Part shown: positions 53,182 to 61,739 of the stretch, one piece after another
Position numbering within the stretch: position 1 is the first letter of the stretch
How the letters are laid out: each line of letters starts with the position of its first letter
NCBI RefSeq assembly: GCF_029910235.1
Contig: NZ_CP112874.1
Span: 2,728,001 to 2,792,000, forward strand
Length of the DNA stretch: 64,000 nucleotides
Source: Pseudanabaena galeata CCNP1313
GTDB taxonomy: Bacteria > Cyanobacteriota > Cyanobacteriia > Pseudanabaenales > Pseudanabaenaceae
Direction: 5' to 3'
Notes under the pieces: model-generated
What the model was told of the DNA's origin: nothing
The model's input: the letters and a program-made list of their open reading frames with translations, nothing else
Databases searched by the model: none
Translations under genes and position numbers: made by a program

Positions 53182-54257
53182 TTAGCTTGAACTTTAGCCG
53201 CGATCGCCTTGGCAATCTCCCTTAAAGCCTTAGCCGAAGCAGACTCAGGATGACCTAACACAATTGGGACACCGCGATCGCCACCTTCGCGCAGACCAAT
53301 TTCTAGCGGCACACAACCAAGTAAATCCACACCTAGCTCATCGGAAGTTTTTTTGCCACCACCAGAGCCAAAAATATCGTATTGGCGATCGGGAAGATCG
53401 GGCGGAATGAAATAACTCATATTCTCGACAATACCCAAGACAGGAATCCCCATGTTTTGAAACATTTTTAAACCCTTGCGCGAGTCTAAGAGGGAAACAG
53501 TCTGTGGGGTCGTTACGATAACCGCTCCTGCAAGAGGCACAGACTGCGTGAGCGTCAACTGCGCGTCTCCCGTTCCAGGAGGCATATCCACAATTAAATA
53601 ATCAAGTTCGCCCCAGTTTGCTTGATACAAAAACTGACGAATCACACCATTAAGCATTGGACCACGCCAAACCACAGGCTGATCCTTGGCAATCAGAAAT
53701 GCCATCGAGATCATTTTTACGCCATAGTTAAAGGCTGGCTCCACCACATCTGCGCCATTTTCCGCCTTTACTACTTTGACTTGAGCCGCCTCCATGCCCA
53801 GCATTACAGGTACATTTGGCCCGTAAATATCTGCATCGAGAATGCCCACCTTTGCGCCCATATCCGCCAGAGCCACAGCAACATTTACTGCTACTGAGGT
53901 TTTACCCACACCGCCTTTGCCACTGGAAATGGCAAGGACATACTTCACACCCTCAATGCCTTGCAAAGCGTTAGTCGGTGGTGCAGGTGTTGCCACAACG
54001 GGGCTATCGGCAATTACCTTCACCCAAACATCGGTGACAGAGGCGATCGCCTTAATTGCGTCTTTACATTCTTGGATTAAAGGATCACGCTTGGGACTAT
54101 TGGGATCGTTCAGCAACAAAGTGAAACTGACCACCCCATTGGACTTAATGGCGATATCGCGCACCATATTTAGGTCGATAATGCTTTTTTGGTGATCGGG
54201 ATCGACAATAGGATTTAATAGGTTTTTGATCGCTTGCAAATCGGGTAAATCAGCCAT
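53178..54257 (-). CDS. mrp: Mrp/ApbC-type iron-sulfur carrier ATPase
   Basis: A 359-residue P-loop protein that carries and inserts Fe-S clusters. An N-terminal MIP18/DUF59-like domain (residues 1-90) precedes the deviant Walker A SSGKGGVGKTSVAVNVA, then DADIYGPNVPVMLG and LIVDMPPGTGDAQLTL. The usual CxxC near the C-terminus is not visible here (VENMSYFIPPDLPDRQYDIFG), so cluster binding may differ from enterobacterial Mrp. Length is typical for cyanobacteria. Confidence 0.94.
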   Translation of the reverse strand: MADLPDLQAIKNLLNPIVDPDHQKSIIDLNMVRDIAIKSNGVVSFTLLLNDPNSPKRDPLIQECKDAIKAIASVTDVWVKVIADSPVVATPAPPTNALQGIEGVKYVLAISSGKGGVGKTSVAVNVAVALADMGAKVGILDADIYGPNVPVMLGMEAAQVKVVKAENGADVVEPAFNYGVKMISMAFLIAKDQPVVWRGPMLNGVIRQFLYQANWGELDYLIVDMPPGTGDAQLTLTQSVPLAGAVIVTTPQTVSLLDSRKGLKMFQNMGIPVLGIVENMSYFIPPDLPDRQYDIFGSGGGKKTSDELGVDLLGCVPLEIGLREGGDRGVPIVLGHPESASAKALREIAKAIAAKVQAN

Positions 54258-54352
54258 AGATTTATAGAGTTAAAAATTAAAAAAATTGCTTAATAGTGCC
54301 AAGATTTCATTAAAGCCCAAATAAGAGCAAAAATAATCGATAAAGATTTATG

Positions 54353-54498
54353 CTTAAGAAATCATTTAAGAATTACTCTCTGCGGTCAAAAGCTCTAAGA
54401 GATCCCCCTCAATCCCCCTTTTTAAGGGGAAGAATTTAATCTTCCCCCTTTTTTAAGGGGGCTGGGGGGATCTAGACAATTCTTAAATGATTTCTAAG
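54353..54498. mobile_element. Element with CTTAGAAATC ends and G/C-run cargo
   Basis: Left end CTTAAGAAATCATTTAAGAA (54353-54372) is the inverted match of AATTCTTAAATGATTTCTAA (54478-54497). Inside is a CCCCCTCAATCCCCCTTTTT to AAGGGGGCTGGGGGGATC palindrome, the same cargo class as 7885-7978 and 42643-42793. Confidence 0.7.
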
Positions 54499-54580
54499 AA
54501 GAAACTTCCTCTTAAGACTTGATAGCTAATCATTATTTCTGCAATTCTCAAACTAAATCTTTAAAGACAAGAAAAAATCA

Positions 54581-54904
54581 ATGAGTAATCAAGTAAAAGT
54601 TATACAGCCTTCAGGAAGGTTGGATGTCACAACTGCGGCTGATTTTCGTCGCCAAGTTAACGATATCGCTTCAGTCCCAAATCCTCCCAAATATTTACTA
54701 GTTGATCTGCAAGAGATTACTTTTATGGATAGTTCTGGATTAGGTGCATTAGTGTCAGCTCTCAAGGCAATCCGTAACAGTGATGGGGATATGGTGATTT
54801 GTGGTGCTAACGATCAAGTTCAAATGCTATTTGAACTTACTAGCATGACCAAGATTTTTAAAATCTATCCAACCGTTGACGAATTTAACGCAACCTTAAA
54901 TTAA
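54581..54904 (+). CDS. STAS-domain anti-sigma-factor antagonist
   Basis: A 107-residue SpoIIAA-like protein. The phosphorylatable serine is S51 or S52 in VDLQEITFMDSSGLGALVSA. It would swap between an anti-sigma kinase and its phosphatase. The nearby SpoIIE-type response regulator (55265-56428, convergent) is the likely phosphatase. No anti-sigma kinase is seen here. ATG 54581 follows AAGACAAG. Confidence 0.9.
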   Translation: MSNQVKVIQPSGRLDVTTAADFRRQVNDIASVPNPPKYLLVDLQEITFMDSSGLGALVSALKAIRNSDGDMVICGANDQVQMLFELTSMTKIFKIYPTVDEFNATLN

Positions 54905-54913
54905 ATATATTTA

Positions 54914-55029
54914 TATAGCAATGTAAGTTTTGCTTAGGACATAAAACCAAAAAGATGAATGGCGGCGCTTCGCGCCGCCATTCATCTTTTTGGTTTTGAT
55001 TTGTTCTATCTATCTCTTGCGTAGCTATA
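54914..55029. mobile_element. Family C hairpin element, copy 4
   Basis: TATAGCAATGTAAGTTTTGC to CTCTTGCGTAGCTATA. Arms CCAAAAAGATGAATGGCGGC/complement differ from copies 1-3 (GTGG to ATGG) on both sides of the stem. Confidence 0.78.
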
Positions 55030-55046
55030 TCAGCCGACACTTGTGT

Positions 55047-55160
55047 TAACGTGAGTTCGATATAGCCATTTGCGTCGTGCTTCGCACGACGCAAATGGCG
55101 AAAAATGGTAAGAATCGCTTAGCGATTCTTACCATTTTTCACAGTCGTCGAACTGACGTT
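55047..55160. mobile_element. Family B double-hairpin element, copy 4 (reverse)
   Basis: AACGTGAGTTCGATATAGCC to TCGTCGAACTGACGTT, with candidate 5-bp duplication GTGTT on both sides. Hairpin order is inverted relative to copies 1-3. All stems fully paired. Confidence 0.8.
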
Positions 55161-55187
55161 GTGTTAGGACGCAATCAAAACCCAAGG

Positions 55188-55270
55188 GAAGAAAGGCGGC
55201 GCTTCGCGCCGCCTTTCTTCTCAATATAAGAAAGTAGGTGGGCGCATAGCGCCCACCTACTTTCTTATAT
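55188..55270. terminator. Two perfect hairpins at the 3' end of the response-regulator gene
   Basis: Stem 55188-55220 (arm GAAGAAAGGCGGCGC, core TTC) and 22-bp stem 55224-55270 (arm ATATAAGAAAGTAGGTGGGC then GC). The second overlaps the gene's TGA/TAG stop region. Confidence 0.6.
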
Positions 55271-56428
55271 GTGAAACTCGACTTCTAATAGCGATAAGTC
55301 ATCTTCAAAAGGACGATTATTAGCAGCATCTTTAACACAGGTTAATATATGCTCAATGCGTGAATGACGATCGCTGGGAATCCTGATAAATGTATCAATC
55401 AAAGCATTAAATCCCCAAATATTGTCATTCTCTTGAGGAATCTCATAAACTCCATCGCTAAATAAATATAACCTACTACTAGTATCAATCTCGCAAACCT
55501 GCTCTTGATAATCAATATCAGACATCATGCCAATTGGTAGTCCCGCAGTTTTTAGTAACTTGATTTTAGGGATTTCTTCATTAGAAATTAGTACCGCAGG
55601 AGGATGCCCACCACTGGCATAAACCAGTGTATGGTTGCGTTTATCATATACGCCATACCAGATCGTAAAGTACATTTCATTATGTACAGACATCTGAAAA
55701 GTATTATTTAGATCGCTTAATACTTCACTAGGCTTATAAAAATTAGTTGTATCTTGCGATGTTCTACTACGTCTTAAGCTACGTGTACGCATCAGATTTA
55801 AAACTGACACTGATAAAAGGGCTGATCCGACTCCATGCCCAGATACATCTAGTAAGTAAAGGGCTAGATGATCACTATCTAGCCAAAAATAGTCAAAGCT
55901 ATCACCGCCAAGCTGTGTCGATGGCAAAAAACTAGACTGAATCGACACATCACCTTCGAGTGGAGCAGGCAAAAGCGATCGCACATATTGCGATGCTTGA
56001 GCTAACTCTTGTTCGATTAATCGTTTTTGCTTCTGGATTTCTTCAGTGGCCTGATAGAGTCTTAGCCCTGCTCTTACCCTTGCGCGTAACTCATTAATGC
56101 GTGGTGGCTTACCTAAAAAGTCATCTGCACCCATTTCTAAACCGCGTACTAAGTCGCCTTCTTGGTCACGCGCCGTCAGCAAAATTAGATAGATATTAGC
56201 TAAGTCAGGGTTGCTCTTAATTTGACGACATACCTCTAAGCCGTCAATAATTGGCATCATCCAATCACAAATAATTAAAGATGGATGCAGTTCCCTTGCT
56301 TTAGCTAAGCCCTCTTGACCATCCTTAGCCACAATCACGTCATAGCCTTGACTCTTGAGAAACCTCTGAAGAGTCATTCTGATCGTAGGATCATCATCAA
56401 TGACGAGAATTTGCAGCATATTTTCCAA
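55265..56428 (-). CDS. Response regulator with SpoIIE/RsbU-type PP2C phosphatase
   Basis: A 387-residue protein: receiver domain 1-125 (DDD at 11-13, phosphorylated D55 in IICDWMMP, K107), a short coiled coil (ATEEIQKQKRLIEQELAQAS) and a SpoIIE-type PP2C domain (LGGDSFDYFWLDSDHLALYL, DVSGHGVGSALLS, LFSDGVYE, DDLSLLEVEF). Phosphorylation would control dephosphorylation of a STAS antagonist, very likely the product of 54581-54904. The two genes converge over repeats rather than forming an operon. Confidence 0.93.
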   Translation of the reverse strand: MENMLQILVIDDDPTIRMTLQRFLKSQGYDVIVAKDGQEGLAKARELHPSLIICDWMMPIIDGLEVCRQIKSNPDLANIYLILLTARDQEGDLVRGLEMGADDFLGKPPRINELRARVRAGLRLYQATEEIQKQKRLIEQELAQASQYVRSLLPAPLEGDVSIQSSFLPSTQLGGDSFDYFWLDSDHLALYLLDVSGHGVGSALLSVSVLNLMRTRSLRRSRTSQDTTNFYKPSEVLSDLNNTFQMSVHNEMYFTIWYGVYDKRNHTLVYASGGHPPAVLISNEEIPKIKLLKTAGLPIGMMSDIDYQEQVCEIDTSSRLYLFSDGVYEIPQENDNIWGFNALIDTFIRIPSDRHSRIEHILTCVKDAANNRPFEDDLSLLEVEFHI

Positions 56429-56452
56429 GCTTACAAAGATAGATAATTGTTG

Positions 56453-57001
56453 CTATTCGTCGATGGTGAAAGATTTGGCAACTCTAGCGAACAAATCTTT
56501 CACTTTTTCCCAACGCTTTTCGGAGCTAGAAATACTAAGCGTATAAAGATTGCCACGATTTGTAGATACAGTTACAAGGTCATGGCGGGGTTCGCCCTGC
56601 AAACGCTGAACGGCATATTCAAAAATATAATAGTTGCGATCGCCTGATTCTTTCTGAGTCGCACTAAGCAACTTAGCCTGACGACCAGAACCTTCTGGGG
56701 CAACGACACGCTGTTGTACTCGCAAACCGATCGCTTCAGGTTCACCGATCTCTTCAAGGGTTTTCACTGTTTCGAGCTTACTAATCGCAACCGACACGTT
56801 TTCTGAAGGCTCAATAATGTCGTGAAACAAAATATCGATCGCCGAATTACCTTTAGTTTCTGTCCAGCCATTGGGATATAAAAATCTATAGCCATCTTTA
56901 CTATCTGCAAATGGGACAAGTCCACTGGTGGGTGTACTAGCACAACTGGTAAGAAACAGAGCAAATACTACAAGTAAGAGGGAAACAGCGCGTTTAAGCA
57001 T
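56453..57001 (-). CDS. CyanoP (PsbP-like photosystem II lipoprotein)
   Basis: A 182-residue lipoprotein: signal with lipobox FLTSC (Cys20), then PsbP fold blocks GLVPFADSKDGYRFLYPNGW, DIIEPSENVSVAISKLETVK, YYIFEYAVQR and RHDLVTVSTNRGNLYTLSIS. CyanoP sits on the lumenal face of photosystem II and aids assembly. It lies 24 bp upstream of the regulator gene on the same strand, so the two may be co-transcribed. Confidence 0.93.
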   Translation of the reverse strand: MLKRAVSLLLVVFALFLTSCASTPTSGLVPFADSKDGYRFLYPNGWTETKGNSAIDILFHDIIEPSENVSVAISKLETVKTLEEIGEPEAIGLRVQQRVVAPEGSGRQAKLLSATQKESGDRNYYIFEYAVQRLQGEPRHDLVTVSTNRGNLYTLSISSSEKRWEKVKDLFARVAKSFTIDE

Positions 57002-57297
57002 GATTAAAGGGATTAAATAAAATAAAATCTAATAAATTACAAAAATTTCAACAAAAAGTATTGGAATATCCTATCAAGAACAGTCAGAACAACCTAGTAA
57101 GAACTACTTTATAAAACTTACCAATACTACAATACAGTACCTTAGACTTTCTACCGATCTCATACTCCCAAAAAATGAGAGGTGTCGCTTTGTGCCACCT
57201 CTCATTTTTTGTTTTCTACAAGGGAGTTTTAAAAGTGTTGCAAAGCAACACTTTTAAAACTCCCTTGGTTTGAATTACAGCGCAAAGCGCTGCAATT
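57002..57297. repeat. Two hairpins between gatB and CyanoP gene
   Basis: Stem about 57168-57212 (arm AAAAAATGAGAGGTG) and a family E element about 57213-57297 (arm AAGGGAGTTTTAAAAGTGTT, with AATTACAGCGCAAAGCGC end). They form the likely terminator of gatB; the remainder (57002-57160) has nothing recognised. Confidence 0.55.
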
Positions 57298-58780
57298 ACT
57301 CCGAGGCACTTAACTTATCAGCAATCAATTTATTGGTTGATTGGGGTTCGGCACGTCCTTGAGTTTTCTTCATTGTTTGTCCGACAAAGAAACCTAATAG
57401 CTTAGTTTTACCAGCTTTGTATTGTTCTACTTCTTTGGGATTAGCAGCAATAATCTCATCGATGATTTTCTCCAATTCTGCACCAGCGAGTACAGTTAAG
57501 CCTTTAGATGCCACAAGATCTTTTACTGAGCCACCTTTGACGATCAGTTCAGGTAAGATGTCCTTCGCAATTTTGCTGCTGATTGTACCGTCGGCAATTA
57601 GAACGATCATTTCACCTAATATCATAGGTGTAAGGGCAATATCAGCGATCTTGAGTTTGTTCTCATTGAGATAGGCAGTAATGTCGCCCATCACCCAGTT
57701 AAAGACTTGCTTGGGTTCTGCACCCGTGAGGATCGTCGCATCAAAGAACTCGGCAATACTGCGATCGTCGGCAATCAGCGCCGCATCGTAGGGAGTCAGT
57801 CCAAATTCATCACGATAGCGTTGACGATGAGATGCTGGTAGCGTAGGAAGCTCAGAACGATAGCGAGCTAATGTCGTTAGGGGAACCTCGATCGCCATAA
57901 GATCAGGCTCAGGGAAATAGCGATAATCACTAGCTCCTTCCTTGGAACGCATACTGATTGTGCGTTGAGTATTTTCTTCCCAAAGGCGAGTTTCTTGTTT
58001 AATGGTTTCATTGCCAGTTTCAAGAGCTTCTATTTGACGATTAATTTCAAAATCGATCGCTCTTTGAATGGCATTAAAGGAGTTCATGTTTTTGATTTCT
58101 ACCTTTGTGCCAAATTTCTCTTGACCGACTGGGCGCACGGAGATATTCACGTCACAACGGAGGGAGCCTTCTTGCATATTGCCATCGCAAACACCGAGAT
58201 AGCGCATAATCCGCCGTAGTTCTTGAGCATAGGCGGCGGCTTCTACCCCCGATCGCATATCTGGTTCGGATACAATTTCGCACAAAGGTACACCTGTGCG
58301 GTTGTAGTCTACTAGGGAGTGACTAGAACCCGATAGGCGATCGCTACCACCATGCACCAATTTACCTGCATCCTCTTCCATATGCAGACGAGTAATGCCG
58401 ATGCGCTTAGTACTACCATCTTCTAATTGAATTTCGAGCCAGCCATGCTCGGCGATCGGTAGATCGTATTGCGATACTTGGTAGTTTTTGGGAAGGTCGG
58501 GATAAAAATATTGTTTGCGATCGAATTTACTGTGCGGCGCAATTTGACAATTTAGAGCTAGTCCAGCTTTGACGGCATATTCCAAAACTTTTTCGTTAAG
58601 AACGGGCAGTACCCCCGGCATTCCCAGACAGACAGGACAAACATTGGTGTTGGGGGTGGAGCCAAACTGGGTTGAGCAGTTACAAAAGATTTTGGAGTTT
58701 GTGGTCAACTGGCAGTGGGTTTCTAAACCAATGACGGCTTCGTATTGTGTCTTGGTTTTAGTCGGGGCGGTTGCAGTCAT
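57296..58780 (-). CDS. gatB: Asp-tRNA(Asn)/Glu-tRNA(Gln) amidotransferase subunit B
   Basis: A 494-residue GatB, the tRNA-binding and kinase subunit of GatCAB that converts Glu-tRNA(Gln) to Gln-tRNA(Gln). YEAVIGLETHCQLTTNSKIF, CNCSTQFGSTPNTNVCPVCL (zinc Cys), DYNRTGVPLCEIVSEPDM and the C-terminal YqeY-like tail (GFFVGQTMKKTQGRAEP) identify it. gatA and gatC are not near, as is common in cyanobacteria. Confidence 0.97.
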   Translation of the reverse strand: MTATAPTKTKTQYEAVIGLETHCQLTTNSKIFCNCSTQFGSTPNTNVCPVCLGMPGVLPVLNEKVLEYAVKAGLALNCQIAPHSKFDRKQYFYPDLPKNYQVSQYDLPIAEHGWLEIQLEDGSTKRIGITRLHMEEDAGKLVHGGSDRLSGSSHSLVDYNRTGVPLCEIVSEPDMRSGVEAAAYAQELRRIMRYLGVCDGNMQEGSLRCDVNISVRPVGQEKFGTKVEIKNMNSFNAIQRAIDFEINRQIEALETGNETIKQETRLWEENTQRTISMRSKEGASDYRYFPEPDLMAIEVPLTTLARYRSELPTLPASHRQRYRDEFGLTPYDAALIADDRSIAEFFDATILTGAEPKQVFNWVMGDITAYLNENKLKIADIALTPMILGEMIVLIADGTISSKIAKDILPELIVKGGSVKDLVASKGLTVLAGAELEKIIDEIIAANPKEVEQYKAGKTKLLGFFVGQTMKKTQGRAEPQSTNKLIADKLSASE

Positions 58781-58816
58781 AACGTATGCGTTTAGGCGAA
58801 GTATTGGAGAAGATAT

Positions 58817-58921
58817 TACAGGGCTTTGCGCTCAAACCCAAACCAAGGAAATTATTGAAAGTGTTGCTTCGCAACACTTTCAATAATTTCCTTGTGGTTC
58901 GTTTGTAGGGCAATTGCTGTA
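58817..58921. repeat. Family E element, copy 4
   Basis: TTACAGGGCTTTGCGCTCAA, then CCAAGGAAATTATTGAAAGT stem with GTTGCTTCGCAAC core and TTCCTTGTGGTTCG. Partner element next to it at 58973. Confidence 0.65.
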
Positions 58922-58972
58922 GGTAGCAAATCTAGTATAAATCCTAGCACTATGGGATGAACGCCTTGTGCG

Positions 58973-59075
58973 ATTTACAGGGCTTTGCGCTCAGACCCAA
59001 ACCAAGAGATTTCCTGAAAGTGCTGCTTTGCAGCACTTTCAAAAAATCTCTTGTGGTTCGTTTAATCGGTAATTG
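58973..59075. repeat. Family E element, copy 5
   Basis: TTACAGGGCTTTGCGCTCAG, CCAAGAGATTTCCTGAAAGT stem with GCTGCTTTGCAGC core and TCTTGTGGTTCG. Outer parts match copy 4, inner arms differ but still pair. Confidence 0.65.
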
Positions 59076-59080
59076 CTTTA

Positions 59081-59220
59081 GAGCGTGTTTGATAAGTCTC
59101 TTATTTAGCGTAAATTTCTGCTTTTACCCCCCTTAATCCCCCCTTGCAAAGGGGGGAAACCCAGATTCTCCCCCTTTACAAGGGGGAGTTAGAGGGGGTA
59201 AAAACTTCTCAAACACTCTC
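59081..59220. mobile_element. Element with AGAGnnTGTTTGAnAAGT ends and G/C-run cargo
   Basis: Left end AGAGCGTGTTTGATAAGT and right ACTTCTCAAACACTCTCT are imperfect inverted repeats. The cargo is an ACCCCCCTTAATCCCCCCTT to AGGGGGAGTTAGAGGGGG palindrome. It runs up to the aldolase stop codon. Confidence 0.65.
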
Positions 59221-60117
59221 TTAACCATAGGCTTGGCTAGATAACATTGCAGCGTAGGGTGTGTCGTGTAAATGTGCTTTACCTAATGAACCAAAGAGAT
59301 TGAGCTTTTCGATAATTACTTCTTGCATGGCTGCGATCGCTTCCCCTGCGATCTCTAACAAATCCTTGGGACTATCACCACAGATTTCTAATTTCAGGGC
59401 TTGCATATAGGCTTGGCGGACTTCTGTATTTACGTTAAATTTGCAAACCCCCAATTGAATCGATCGCTGGATCATTTCCGCAGGTAAGCCCGATGCTCCA
59501 TGCAAAACTAAGGGAATATCGACTAGATTACGGATTTTTTCGAGACGGTCAAAATCGAGACGGGGTGGACTTTTATATTCACCATGTACGTTACCAATGG
59601 TGACCGCGATCGCATCGACTTTGGTTTGCTGCACAAATTCCAAAGCTTGAATCGGATCAGTCATTTTGGCTTCTTTTTCGGCGATCGTCAGTCCATCTTC
59701 AGTTCCGCTAATTCTACCAATCTCTGCTTCGACAACAGCATGGAATTTGTGGGAGAGAGCGGTCATGTCTCTGGTAAATTTTAAATTCTCTTTGTAGGAC
59801 ATTGGTGAGCCATCCGCCATAATTGACCGCACACCAGCATCTAGCGCTAAGCGAATATCGCTAGCGGAAGTGCTGTGATCGAGGTGAATGGAGATTGGTA
59901 CTTTGGCAAATTTGGCGGCTTCGATGCACAATTTGACTAGGGGAAGTTTGCCATAGATGAGGGCGCTAGGGTGTAGTTGCAACATGGCAGGGCTACGGCT
60001 AATTTCGGCTGCATTGACTACGGCTTTTACGCCTTCTAAGTTGTAAATATTAAAGGCTCCGATCGCATAGGAGTTACGACGGGCGGTTTCTAGAAGTTCT
60101 TTAGTCGAACTTAGCAT
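59221..60117 (-). CDS. Class II (zinc) ketose-bisphosphate aldolase
   Basis: A 298-residue aldolase: IHLDHSTSASDIRLALDAGV (zinc His and active-site Asp), MADGSPMSYKENL, VEAEIGRISGTED, NVHGEYKSPPRLDF and LHGASGLPAEMI. Shorter than the 359-residue class II FBP aldolase of the Calvin cycle; closer in size to tagatose/fructose-bisphosphate aldolases (KbaY/GatY/YdjI). Substrate not certain. ATG 60117 is the start. Confidence 0.88.
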   Translation of the reverse strand: MLSSTKELLETARRNSYAIGAFNIYNLEGVKAVVNAAEISRSPAMLQLHPSALIYGKLPLVKLCIEAAKFAKVPISIHLDHSTSASDIRLALDAGVRSIMADGSPMSYKENLKFTRDMTALSHKFHAVVEAEIGRISGTEDGLTIAEKEAKMTDPIQALEFVQQTKVDAIAVTIGNVHGEYKSPPRLDFDRLEKIRNLVDIPLVLHGASGLPAEMIQRSIQLGVCKFNVNTEVRQAYMQALKLEICGDSPKDLLEIAGEAIAAMQEVIIEKLNLFGSLGKAHLHDTPYAAMLSSQAYG

Positions 60118-60301
60118 GGTGGCTTGGGTTTAAAACGTTTAATCGGTAAGTCGTGGCTTGCTGATCATAATCCTTTTTAGACTTGTTTGCGATTGGGTAT
60201 ATTCTTTGAGACAGGTACGCACGATCTGGCGACAACGTTCTAATCAATGATAGATATCTGATGCGTATGGTTGCAAAAAAGCGATGAAGTTTATTGCTAG
60301 C

Positions 60302-60447
60302 CATTGGGGAATATCGCCAAAATTAGATTTATTATGTCATCTGTGCATATTTATCCCACTCAGAAGAAAATACACATTCACCGCCTATGCTCTGGCAAGT
60401 CTAAATCCGCCAATGCCAGCAAATAAATCCACAAAAACAAAACTCAT
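60302..60447 (-). pseudogene. Relic of a DNA cytosine-5 methyltransferase N-terminus
   Basis: ATG 60447 encodes MSFVFVDLFAGIGGFRLARA, matching the intact MTase at 63360 (MSFVFADLFAGIGGFRIALE), then a small deletion and shift, then IGGECVFSSEWDKYAQMT and two stop codons, matching the next part of the intact gene. The rest is gone. It lies just upstream of the nuclease paralogue, indicating a second lost restriction-modification copy. Confidence 0.75.
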
Positions 60448-60541
60448 TACTGTTTATAAATCTCTACGGCTGTTCACTATACACGCTATCGATTTATCAA
60501 TATGATCGCCCAATCAACTACAAAAAACGCGATCGCCAAGC

Positions 60542-61162
60542 TTACATACATATTTTCGAGCCTAGATGTTTTAGTATTTGTAATACTTCGTAAAGCTCAT
60601 TATTAGGGTTTACCAAAGAAAATAACCGTGAATTGGCATACTCATTTTGTGAAGTTTTCAAAAATAAAAATTCATTCCCATTGGTAATCATGCCAAATGT
60701 TGATTGCACGGTTTCCGAATTACTCAACATATAAGCTAAAGCTTGTGGAATCGCTCTTGTTACAGCAAAATCGCTTCGTTTTGATTCAATGACTAATAAC
60801 CAAAGCTGATTTTTTACTACCAATACATCGATTCGACCTCGAATTATTGCTTCTTCATCTTTCATTTCTAAGGCAATAGATGTTTCTGTCTCAATCCGAA
60901 ATGGTTTGTGATAAATGCCAGCCAGATCTAACAATGGTGCAAGTACTACCATCTTGACTGTATTTTCTAACATTGGTGGATCTTCCATCAATTCTAGAAA
61001 ATTAGATCTCACCCGATCTAATAAATGGTGCTCTTCTTCATTTAAAGGAATAAAACCATCCAACCATTCAGTAAAAAAAGTAGGATCTTGAGACATCTGA
61101 AGCCCAAAATTTTGCTTTAATTCTCTTAACGTTACATCTTTTGCGGCGATCGCCTGAACCAT
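60542..61162 (-). CDS. PD-(D/E)XK nuclease, paralogue of 27626-28270
   Basis: A 206-residue HsdR_N-like nuclease: IIRGRIDVLVVKNQLWLLVI with D112, then E126-S-K128, IPQALAYMLSNSETVQSTFG and MITNGNEF. Same length and block order as the 27626-28270 gene. Its C-terminus differs. Together they show a nuclease family spread in this genome. It is next to the MTase relic, so may once have formed part of a modification system. Confidence 0.75.
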   Translation of the reverse strand: MVQAIAAKDVTLRELKQNFGLQMSQDPTFFTEWLDGFIPLNEEEHHLLDRVRSNFLELMEDPPMLENTVKMVVLAPLLDLAGIYHKPFRIETETSIALEMKDEEAIIRGRIDVLVVKNQLWLLVIESKRSDFAVTRAIPQALAYMLSNSETVQSTFGMITNGNEFLFLKTSQNEYANSRLFSLVNPNNELYEVLQILKHLGSKICM

Positions 61163-61220
61163 GATGAATTCTAGGTAGAAGTAATAATCTTAATAGTAGT
61201 GCAAAAACAAAATATCCAAC

Positions 61221-61322
61221 GCGATCGCTTACGCTTAATCAATCCATCAAAAACGCGATCGCCCAATCATCTCCTTCATAAAAACGCGATCGCCCAATTC
61301 CCCCTCTCAACAACGCGTTCGC
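61221..61322. repeat. HIP1-spaced array 1
   Basis: GCGATCGC at 61221, 61255 and 61286 and GCGTTCGC at 61315, i.e. 29-34 bp apart, each preceded by A/C-rich unique spacers. Not CRISPR: only the octamer is conserved. Confidence 0.65.
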
Positions 61323-61530
61323 CTAATAGTGATAACGAGCTTGAAGAAACTCAATGCGATCATCTTTAAAGCGATAAACCAGTCGATGTTCTTGAGTTAA
61401 TCTTCTTGACCACGTGTTTTCGCCAACATATTTGAGAGATTCAGGATGCCAATTCCCTTAAATGGATTATCAAGAATAGATTCAACTAATTCCTTCGCTC
61501 GAATAGCAATTTTACGATCTGTATTTACCT
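61323..61530 (-). pseudogene. YoeB-type toxin relic with frameshift
   Basis: Reading from 61530: RKIAIRAKELVESILDNPFK GIG, then one shift, then HPESLKYVGENTWSRRLTQE, HRLVYRFKDDRIEFLQARYH Y and stop. This is the YoeB/Txe consensus (NPFxGIGxPExLK, WSRRITxEHRLVY, RYHY). The N-terminus is lost at a family B-like end (61533-61556). No YefM antitoxin is present. Inactive. Confidence 0.75.
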
Positions 61531-61532
61531 AA

Positions 61533-61556
61533 TACAACGCCAGTTCAACAAAAGCG
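61533..61556. repeat. Family B half-end
   Basis: ACAACGCCAGTTCAACAAAAGCG resembles the family B left end (AACGTCAGTTCGACAAAAGC). It truncates the YoeB relic. Confidence 0.5.
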
Positions 61557-61730
61557 ATCGTCTCAAATATCTATACCTTTCACGAACAAGCGATCGCCCC
61601 TCAACAAACCAACAACATCAAACAGCGATCGCCCCTAATCTCAATCAAAAAGCGATCGCCTAAAATATCCACACTCTGACCACACAAGCGATCGCCTCTC
61701 AACAAACCAACAACATCAAACAGCGATCGC
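61554..61730. repeat. HIP1-spaced array 2 with duplicated spacer
   Basis: GCGATCGC or close copies start at 61554, 61590, 61625, 61652, 61688 and 61723 (spacing 36, 35, 27, 36, 35). The segment 61586-61632 is repeated at 61684-61730 with one difference in 47 bp. No gene. It ends at the stop of the HNH endonuclease gene. Confidence 0.75.
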
Positions 61731-61739
61731 ATAATCAAC

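Noticed and set aside
61221-61730. CRISPR array
   Set aside because: Only the 8-bp HIP1 core repeats; real CRISPR repeats are 24-37 bp. No cas gene is present.
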